A DNA stretch of 64,000 nt from NCBI GenBank assembly GCA_029856045.1, contig JAHQWG010000048.1, positions 1 to 64,000 on the forward strand, in the 5' to 3' direction. The notes below the pieces were generated by a model. It saw only the letters and a list, made by a program, of their open reading frames with translations, was not told the DNA's origin and searched no databases. The DNA comes from Promethearchaeia archaeon (lineage in GTDB: Archaea; Asgardarchaeota; Lokiarchaeia; Sigyniarchaeales; SOKP01). Shown here one piece after another: positions 18,360-26,600 of this stretch (its first letter is position 1; each line of letters starts with the position of its first letter). Position numbers and translations under genes: made by a program.

Positions 18360-18977
18360 GTGAAAAATATAAAATTAAATTTAGAATATATATTATTAGA
18401 TTATAAAAAAGATGTAAAAAAAGTTTCAATTTCTAAAATGGATGATTTTAATTCAAATTTTTCCCAAGCAAGAAAGTGGATTTTAAGTTTTATTGGAGAT
18501 ATAAATCGAATAAAAAGAAGTTTTGATTTCGAGGATTATTCTGATGCTATTTTTAGAACTCAATTTGCTGTTGAGAAACTTAATAAAGCTATTTTAATTT
18601 TATTTGGATTAAAAATTAAAAAAACTCATACTCCATCAGATGCTATTAATGAAGACTTAATTTCTGAAAGAATAAAGATTTTAGATGAAGAAACAGAGAA
18701 ATTGTTATCAAAAATAACAAAGTCAACTAGAAAATTTGAAAAATTAGGGACTACTCCAAGATATGGGTTTGTTAGAGATAACGAACTAGTATTACCAGAG
18801 GAGCTTTATTCTTCAAAAGAGGATATAGAGCATTTGTTAAATGAATTCTTAACAATTTCAGAGGATTTTTTAATATTACTTAAAGGAAAATTTTCAAAAA
18901 ATGAGACAATTAAAGTGATTATAAAAAAATTAAGCAAATGTGTAGGAGAATATAAAGCATGGATAGAGAAAAAATAA
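18360..18977 (+). CDS. HEPN-domain protein, partner of the following nucleotidyltransferase
   Basis: A 205-residue, largely helical protein. Residues ~30-110 ('ARKWILSFIGDINRIKRSFDFEDYSDAIFRTQFAVEKLNKAILI') fit the four-helix HEPN fold, with the helix-helix pattern of PF05168-type members. A clear R-x4-H catalytic motif is not seen, so RNase activity is uncertain; a His sits in 'KKTHTPSDAI'. The gene overlaps the MNT nucleotidyltransferase gene by 19 bp, the usual sign of translational coupling in HEPN/MNT modules, many of which act as toxin-antitoxin pairs. GTG at 18360 is the chosen start. The pair lies between two copies of a duplicated border. Confidence 0.65.
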   Translation: MKNIKLNLEYILLDYKKDVKKVSISKMDDFNSNFSQARKWILSFIGDINRIKRSFDFEDYSDAIFRTQFAVEKLNKAILILFGLKIKKTHTPSDAINEDLISERIKILDEETEKLLSKITKSTRKFEKLGTTPRYGFVRDNELVLPEELYSSKEDIEHLLNEFLTISEDFLILLKGKFSKNETIKVIIKKLSKCVGEYKAWIEKK

Positions 18978-19459
18978 ACTTAGATTTCATTCAAAATGGA
19001 TACTTTAGTAAGCGTATTAATAGATATATTGAAAGGTTATTAGATTTAAATGAAATAAATGTTTTTGGTGTGTTGCTTTTTGGGTCAGTAGCTCGAGGGG
19101 AAGAAAAGAGGAATAATGAATATACCAGTGATATTGATCTTCTTATAATAATAGAGGAGCAAGGTTTGCCTGAAAAACATATTGATCGTATCTCATTTGA
19201 AGTTGAATTAATGTTTGGCTATGATCAAGGTATTGAAGCAATATGGTGGAATTTATCTGAACTTAATACTGCTTTAAGTAATAAAATGCCGATGATTTTG
19301 GATGCCATGGATGAGGGAAAAATATTATACGATCCAAATAAAATTTTAAAAAATGCTCGTAAATCTTTATTAAAAGAATTAAAATTAATTGGAGTTAGAA
19401 AAAGGAAGAATTCATGGGTTTGGCCCTTAGAGAAAATTGGGGATAAAATTATTTTTTAA
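18959..19459 (+). CDS. MNT nucleotidyltransferase of a HEPN/MNT pair
   Basis: A 166-residue minimal nucleotidyltransferase. The signature is 'LLFGSVARGEEKRNNEYTSDIDLLIII' in pieces: Gly-Ser near residue 41, a rather long loop, and the Asp-x-Asp metal site near residue 55. A third acidic residue probably lies on the strand 'ISFEVELMF'. In characterised HEPN/MNT systems this subunit adds AMP groups to the HEPN partner and silences it. The 19-bp overlap with the HEPN gene supports joint translation. The C-terminal 60 residues are basic and unassigned. Confidence 0.75.
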   Translation: MDREKINLDFIQNGYFSKRINRYIERLLDLNEINVFGVLLFGSVARGEEKRNNEYTSDIDLLIIIEEQGLPEKHIDRISFEVELMFGYDQGIEAIWWNLSELNTALSNKMPMILDAMDEGKILYDPNKILKNARKSLLKELKLIGVRKRKNSWVWPLEKIGDKIIF

Positions 19460-19465
19460 AAAAGC

Positions 19466-19498
19466 ATAATTATTTTGGATTATCTTCGAGTATATGGC
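19466..19498 (+). pseudogene. Scar of the zinc-ribbon gene 3' end
   Basis: The frame reads IIILDYLRVYG, matching NIILDYPRVYS inside the zinc ribbon of the decayed gene at 18.1 kb. The DNA of 19469-19495 matches 18137-18163 at 24 of 27 bases by eye. Together with the epimerase fragment, it shows that both borders of the HEPN/MNT pair come from a duplicated zinc-ribbon/epimerase junction. Confidence 0.6.
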
Positions 19499-19505
19499 AA
19501 AAAAT

Positions 19506-20480
19506 TCAACTTCTAAACGTTGCATTAAAGCTAATTTGCCATTGATAATGATGTTTTAATCCTTCGGAGACTTTTATTTTTGGCGAATATTCTAAGATTT
19601 TTTTTGCTTTCTCGACGTTAGAGTATGTGATATCGACATCACCCAGTTGTTTCTCAATAAATTGAATTTTCTTCTGTTTATTTGCGATGGAATACATTTG
19701 CTCAACTAATTGATTTACGGTTATTGGACTCGAGCAGCCGAGATTGAATACCTCTCCAACTGCCTCTGGTTTTTCTCCTGCAGCGATTACTCCATTAATT
19801 ATATCTGATATATATGTAAAATCTCTAAGTTGTTCTCCATCCCCAAATATGGTTATCCTATGGTTATTAAGGATGAAATCAAAAAATTTTCGAATTGCCA
19901 TATCGGGGCGTTGGCGGGCGCCATACACGGTAAAAAAGCGTAGTGAGGTGATTGGTAGTCCATATAATCTGTGGTAAAACTCGGCGTATTTTTCGCAGCA
20001 TAGTTTTGACACGGCGTATGGTGAGATTGGGTTTTTGGGGTGGTTTTCATCTACAGGGGTATATTCCGGGTTGCCATACACGGAGGATGAGGAGGCATTT
20101 ACAATTTGTTTTATATTTTTATTTAAACAGAATTCAAATAATTTGACGGTTGATTTGATATTGTTGTCCATTACTTCTATTGGATGGATAATTGAATAGC
20201 GTACGCCTGCTTGAGCCGCCAGATGGAATATTATATCGATGTCATGCTCAATTTCTTGTAGAGTAGAATCATTTCTGAGGTCTTTCTTAATTAAAATGAA
20301 GTCTTTTCTGTTCTCATATTTTTGAGTTAAATCGAGCAAATTTTTTTCTTTCCCGGTGTAATATTCATTGAAGTTATCGATTAGTATTAAGAAATTTCCG
20401 TTTCCGATTAGTCTTTCAGATAGGTGTGAGCCTATAAAACCGGAGGCTCCAGTTATCAGGATATTTTTATTTTTTATCAT
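19506..20480 (-). CDS. NAD-dependent nucleotide-sugar epimerase (UDP-glucuronate 4-epimerase-like)
   Basis: An extended SDR of 324 residues. It has 'GASGFIGSHLSERL' for NAD, 'IDNFNEYYTGKEKN' (an FN-x-YY loop common in UDP-glucuronate 4-epimerases), 'HLAAQAGVRYSI', 'ASSSSVYGNPEYTP', Tyr-x3-Lys in 'ISPYAVSKLCCEKY', 'RFFTVYGARQRPDMA' and 'GDGEQLRDFTYI'. The 'AGVRYS' and 'YGPxxRPDMA'-type blocks favour UDP-glucuronate/galacturonate interconversion over GalE. A truncated relative of its 3' end lies at 18.25 kb. It is divergent from the giant coiled-coil gene. Product probably feeds surface glycans. Confidence 0.85.
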   Translation of the reverse strand: MIKNKNILITGASGFIGSHLSERLIGNGNFLILIDNFNEYYTGKEKNLLDLTQKYENRKDFILIKKDLRNDSTLQEIEHDIDIIFHLAAQAGVRYSIIHPIEVMDNNIKSTVKLFEFCLNKNIKQIVNASSSSVYGNPEYTPVDENHPKNPISPYAVSKLCCEKYAEFYHRLYGLPITSLRFFTVYGARQRPDMAIRKFFDFILNNHRITIFGDGEQLRDFTYISDIINGVIAAGEKPEAVGEVFNLGCSSPITVNQLVEQMYSIANKQKKIQFIEKQLGDVDITYSNVEKAKKILEYSPKIKVSEGLKHHYQWQISFNATFRS

Positions 20481-20652
20481 TGATTCATCGTTAAAATTGT
20501 TTACACTATTAAATTTATAAACGGTGTGATTAGTTTTTTACTATAAAAAATAAATATTCAAGATTTAAAATATTAATATTATCGGAGTTATTTATTCTTA
20601 AACTAAGATAATATTATTTTCCAAATTATTTCATAAATCAAGGTATTTTTAA

Positions 20653-23600
20653 ATGTTTGAGAAACCATCACCCCAGCAATTAGCCGAGGAGGCAGTTCGG
20701 CATTTAGATTTAGCCGAGAAATTTGAATCTCAGGAGAATTGGGCAAAAGCTATTGAAGAGTATTCAAAAGCTGTTGATTTATTAAAGCGGAGTGGATTAC
20801 TATCGCTTCATATTGATGATATAAATGAGCGAATTAGGCATTTGACTCAAATATCTCAACAAAACAAGGCTTTGCAGCGAAAGAAAGCCGAAGCTGAGTT
20901 TTCTGGTTTAAGGGATGAAGCATTTCACTTTTTGGATAAGGCAAAGTCTTTAGAAGTCAATGGTCGTTATCAAGAAGCCATATCTTGTTATTCTTCTGCT
21001 ATAAAGTTATTGGAACAGGCTAAATGGGATGAGAGTTTATTAGGACAAATCAAGTTAAAACTTGAAAAATTAGTGGGAATCTTCAAACAACAACAAATTA
21101 TGGCCCATCAAAGAGCATTACAGACTGAACAGGCACCTATTAAGGTTGAAAAGTCTTTTGGAGCTCCGGAAACCACAATTGTTCCTGCAGGACTTGATAA
21201 ACGAAGTAAATTACGAATGGAATTTGAGACTCAAAAACGAAAGGAAGAGGATATACAAAATAGTGCATTTGAAGCGATTGATATGGGTAAAAAGCTTTTA
21301 GAGGAAAAGAATTTCAACGTAGCAAAATCAAAATATCTCGAAGCTTTAGACCTATTGAGATCTATTGGATGGACTGATGAAAATTTGTCTTATTTGTATG
21401 GTGATATTGATTCCGTTGAAAGGCAGAGGGTAGCATTTGAAAAGGTGGAAGGTCAGAAAGTTGAACAGGCTGCAAGAGATACACCCCAACCAATTATTTC
21501 GGAGATATATCCTCAGAAAGAAATAGTTCCAGAAATTATGGACGTACAATCAAAAACAATAATGAAATATGAAGCGAAAAAAAGACGTGAGGATGAGGTT
21601 CAAAAGAAAGCATTTGAATTGATGGATGAGGGAGAGCGTTTAATAAAGGTCAAGGAATTTGATGAAGCCATGGAAAAGTATGGTATGGCTGGGCAGCTCT
21701 TAGAATCTATTGGGTGGGCTGATCAATTAGTTCATATTAATAAAATCATTGATAAGATAAATAAAGATAGAGTAAATTATAAGAAATTGCAGACACAGCA
21801 AATTAAAGCAAAAAAAGAAGCGGTTACTGCACCAGTCCCTGAAATCTCAGCAAAAGCAAAAGCAGATATTGAAGTTAAAAAGCAGAAAATAGTAGAGTTT
21901 GAAGAACGAAAAAAGCATGAAGAGAGTATTCAAAAAGAAGCTTTTAAGATGATTGATATTGCAAAACGATTTGAGCGAGATAAGCAATATGACGGGGCAA
22001 TCGAGAATTTTAATGGAGCAATTGATTTATTACAATCAATAGGGTGGACTGATTATGTTAAACCAATATACAAGTTCATCTCGGATATTAGAAGAAGACA
22101 AGAAAATGAACAGAAAGTACTCGAGGAGAAAAAATCTCGAGAGAAAGAATATTTAAAATTCCAAGAAATTATAAAAAAGCATGAAAAGATTCAAACGGAG
22201 CAGGGATTAGAGGGAATTTCCCTAAAACAGAAAGAGCTTGAAAAGACACGAGAAATAGATCACGCAAAAGAGAAAAAAGCTTTTAATGTAATAAATGAAG
22301 CCGATGAATTGGTAAGAAAAGGCAGTTATGAAAAGGCAATAAAAACTTATAAAAAGGCACATGATATTTTTAGAGAGATAGGTTGGGTTGAACAAATTGC
22401 GACAATTGAAACTACAATAAATACAGTTCAACATAAATATAGAGAATTTTTAAAAAATGACGAGAAAGCCACGGAATTAAAAGTTAAGCGTGCTGTAGAA
22501 GATGAAGAATTTCGAAAAACAATTGCCGAGCAGATTCGAAAAGAAAGGGAAAAGTTAGAGAAGAAAAAGATCGAAATTAGAGAATATGAAACAGAGATTG
22601 AATATCGGAAGAAAAGAAAGGTTGAAGCTTTTAAAATTTTAGATGAGGCAGAAGAATATACATTGCGTGGGGATTTTGATGTTGCCATAGAAAAATATTA
22701 CATGGCATCAATGATTTTTGTAGAAATTCAATGGACTGATGAATTATCACTCATTCAAAGTGTTATTAGAAATCTTGAAAATAAAAAGAAAGAAAGGAGG
22801 CTTTTAAGTCTAAAGGAGAGAGAAGATGGGTTAAAAAGAGAAAAGGAAACAAAAGAATTTCAAGCCAAAATTTCTGAACAATTAAGAGAGGAACGTGAGA
22901 AGTTAAGAGAAAAAGAGATTACAGTTAGAGAATATGAAAAAGAAGTGAAATATCGGGAAAAACAAAAGGATAAAGCATTTAAGATCTTAGATGATGCTCA
23001 AAAATTAACAATCAGTGGAGATTTTGATGAAGCTATAGAAAAATATGAAGTAGCTTCGATTATTTTTGCAGAAATTCAATGGGATGATGAGTTGGCACTT
23101 ATCCAGAATGCAATTCGAGATCTTGAGAATAATAAGAAGGAAAGAGAATTAAGGGAACAAAAGATTCGAGAAGAGTTATTGAAACGTGAGCAAGAAACAC
23201 AAGAATTTCAGAATATGATTGCTAAAGAATTAAGGATAGAGCGTGAAAAGTTAAGAGAAAGTCAAATTACGTTAAGAGAATATGAACAAGAAGTAGATTA
23301 TCGTGAGAATCGAAAAAATGAAGCTTTTGATATTTTAGATGCTGCAAAGATGTTAATAATGAGGGGGGATTTAGATGCTGCGATTGAAAAATATCATGAG
23401 GCATCAATTATTTTTGCTGAAATTCGGTGGACAGAAGAGTTGGCACTTATTCAAGGTGCAATACGCAAACTTGAGCAAAAAAAGAAAGAGAAAGAACTTT
23501 GGGAACAAATTGTAAGAGAGGAATCTATCAAAAAGGAACAAGAAGTAAGAGAATTTCAGCATGAAATTGCTTTAATCAAGAGTCAACAAGAAGAGAAAGT

Positions 23601-26600
23601 AAAATTTGCACAATATATTCAAGAGCAGAAAGAAATCTTATCAGAGCAGAAATTAAAGAAACAAGAAGAAGCATTGAAAATGCTTGAGACTTCATATGAA
23701 CATATAAGTAATGGAAATTTAGATGAGGCTATTAGAATTCATAAATCGGCAATAGAAATTCTTAATCAAATTGGTTGGAAAAGTCCTTATCTTAGGGTAA
23801 TTAAAGATACACTGGAGAATTTAAATAGACGTAAGATTGAAATCGTACAAAAGCTACAGCGCCAGAAGGAATTAACAGTTAAACATGAAGCTGAAGAAAG
23901 AGAATTTCAAGCGAGAATTACTCATAATATTGAGTTAGAAAAGAAAAAAATGTATGTTAAAAAAATCGCGACTCAGACTAAAGAACGATTACTTGCTTAT
24001 CGAGAAAAAGAGCGTATTGAAGCATTTGATGTAATGAATAAGGCGGAGATTTTAACAAAACGTGGAAATTTTGATGAATCTTTAGATCTTTATCGTCAAG
24101 CTGATATTATTTTAAGTGAAATTCAATTCCCCTCACATGCTGTTAAAGAAATGATACAGAAAATTAAATTGAAACAAAAGGAACAAAAAGAATTATTACA
24201 GAAAGAAAGAAAGATTCAAATTCATAGGCAATTAGAAGAGGCAACATTTCAAAAAGAAATTACTCGTCGGTTAGCATTTGAGAGAGAGAAGATGATAGTG
24301 AAGAAAATAGCTATCGAAACACGCGAGAAAATAGAAGTATATCGTGAGCAAAAACGAGAGGAAGCATTTAAGATATTAGATGAGGCAGAAGATTTAACAA
24401 AAACTGGAAATTTTGAGTTGGCAATTAATAGATATCGAAATGCTATGCTTCTTTTAAGTAAAATACAATATCCTGTTGATTCGATTCATGAAATGATAGG
24501 AAAGGTTCGTTTAAAAAAGATTGAACAAGAAGAAATTAAACGAAGAGAAATTGACCTAGCAGCCCGAAGAGAGATAGAATCAAGAGAATTTCGGGAGAAA
24601 ATTGCTTGGGAATTAAGAAGAGAGAGTGAGAGATTAGCAAGAAGGACAATTGCTCTCATAGAATATGAAGCTGAAGTAGAATATCGTGAAGATAGAAAAA
24701 AGGAAGCTTTTGATGTGTTAGATTCGGCAAAGTTATTAACACTTAGAGGTGATTTTGATGCATCTATTGAGAAATATCGGGAAGCTTCTATAATATTAGC
24801 GGAAATACAATGGACAAAAGAATTAACACTTATTCAAAATACAATTCGCCAACTGGAAAATAGAAAGAAAGAACGAGAACTTTGGGAACAACAATATCGA
24901 GAAGAAGCAATTAAACGAGAGATTGAAGAGAGAGAATTTCAAGAAAAAATTACTGAAATTTCAAGAAAGGAGCGTGAAAAATTAAGAGAAAAAGAGATTG
25001 CACTTAGGGAATATGAACAAGAAAAAGAATATCGAGAAAAAAGGAGGGATGAGGCATTTAAGATTTTGGATAAAGCAGAAAAATTTACTATTGCTGGAGA
25101 TTTTGATGTAGCTATAGAAAAATATCATGAGGCATCTATTATTTTCGCTGAAATACAATGGACAGAGGAGTTAGCACTTATTCAGAATGCAGTTCGTGAT
25201 CTTGAATATAAAAAGAAAGAACGGGTATTTTGGGAACAAAAAGCTCGAGAGAATGCAATTTGGAGGGAATTAGAAGCAAAGAAATTTCAAACAGATATTA
25301 CTGAGGCATTAAAAAAGGAGCATGAAAGATTAAAGGAAAAAGAGATTGCAATCAGAGAATATGAAAAAGAAGTAAAATATCGGGAGATGAGAAAAGAAGA
25401 AGCATTTCATATTTTAGATTCGGCACAAATTTTAACAATGAGGGGAAATTTTGATGAGGCTATTGAGAGATATCATGAAGCCTCAATAATTTTAGCAGAA
25501 ATTCAATGGATAGAAGAATTAAATCATATTCAAAATGCAATTAGTGAGCTTAATAAGAAAAAGAAAGAAAGAGAGCTTTGGCAACTAGAATTAAGAGAAG
25601 CAGCACTCAAACAAGAGCATGAAATAAGAGAATTTCAGCATAAAATTTCTATAATGAAAAAGAGTGAAGAAGATAAAGTAAAAATGGCACAATTTATTCA
25701 AGAACAACAAGGGGTTTTATCAGAACAACAATTAAAAAAGCAAAATGAAGCGTTGAAGATGCTTGAAGTTGCAGATACTCATATAAAAAGAGGTCAATTA
25801 GATGATGCTATTGAAATTTATAGGTTAGCAGTAGATATTTTTAATAAGATAGGATGGAAGGGTTCTTATCTTAAAGTAATACAAGACACATTTGATAATT
25901 TAACTCAACGAAAATTTGAAGTTGAACAAATAAAACAACATCAAATTCAATTAGCAGCTCAACGTGAAGCAGAAGAAAGAGAATTTCAAGCTAAAATTAC
26001 TCGAAGTATAGAATCCGAAAAGAAGAAAATGCTGGCAAAAGAAATTGCTATTCAAACTCAGGAACAAATAATTGCTCATCGAGAGAAAAGACGTAACGAA
26101 GCATTTGATAATATGGATAAAGCAGAGGAATTAACTAAAACTGGAAAATTTGATGAATCATTAACACTTTATCGCCAAGCTGATATAATATTAAGTGAAA
26201 TTCAATTTCCATCATATGCGGTAAGAGAAATGATACAGAAAATCAAGATAAAGCAAAAGGAACAAGTGGAATTACGTCAAAAAGAGAGAGAAATTCAAAT
26301 AAAAAGACAACAAGAAGAAGAAGCATTTCAAAGAGAAGTTGCTCGTCAGGTAGCGCTTGAGAGAGAGAAGATGAAAGTGAAGGAAATCGAAATTGAGACT
26401 CAAGAAAATGTAAGAGCATACCGAGAAAAACGTCGAAATGAAGTATTTAATATATTAGATGAGGCGGAACTCTTAACAAAAAGAGGTAACTTAGATTTAG
26501 CCATTGATACTTATCGTAAAGCCGCTCTTTATCTAACTGAAATTCAATATCCGGTTGATGCAATTTATGAAATGATTAGTAAACTTCGCATTAAAAAAAT

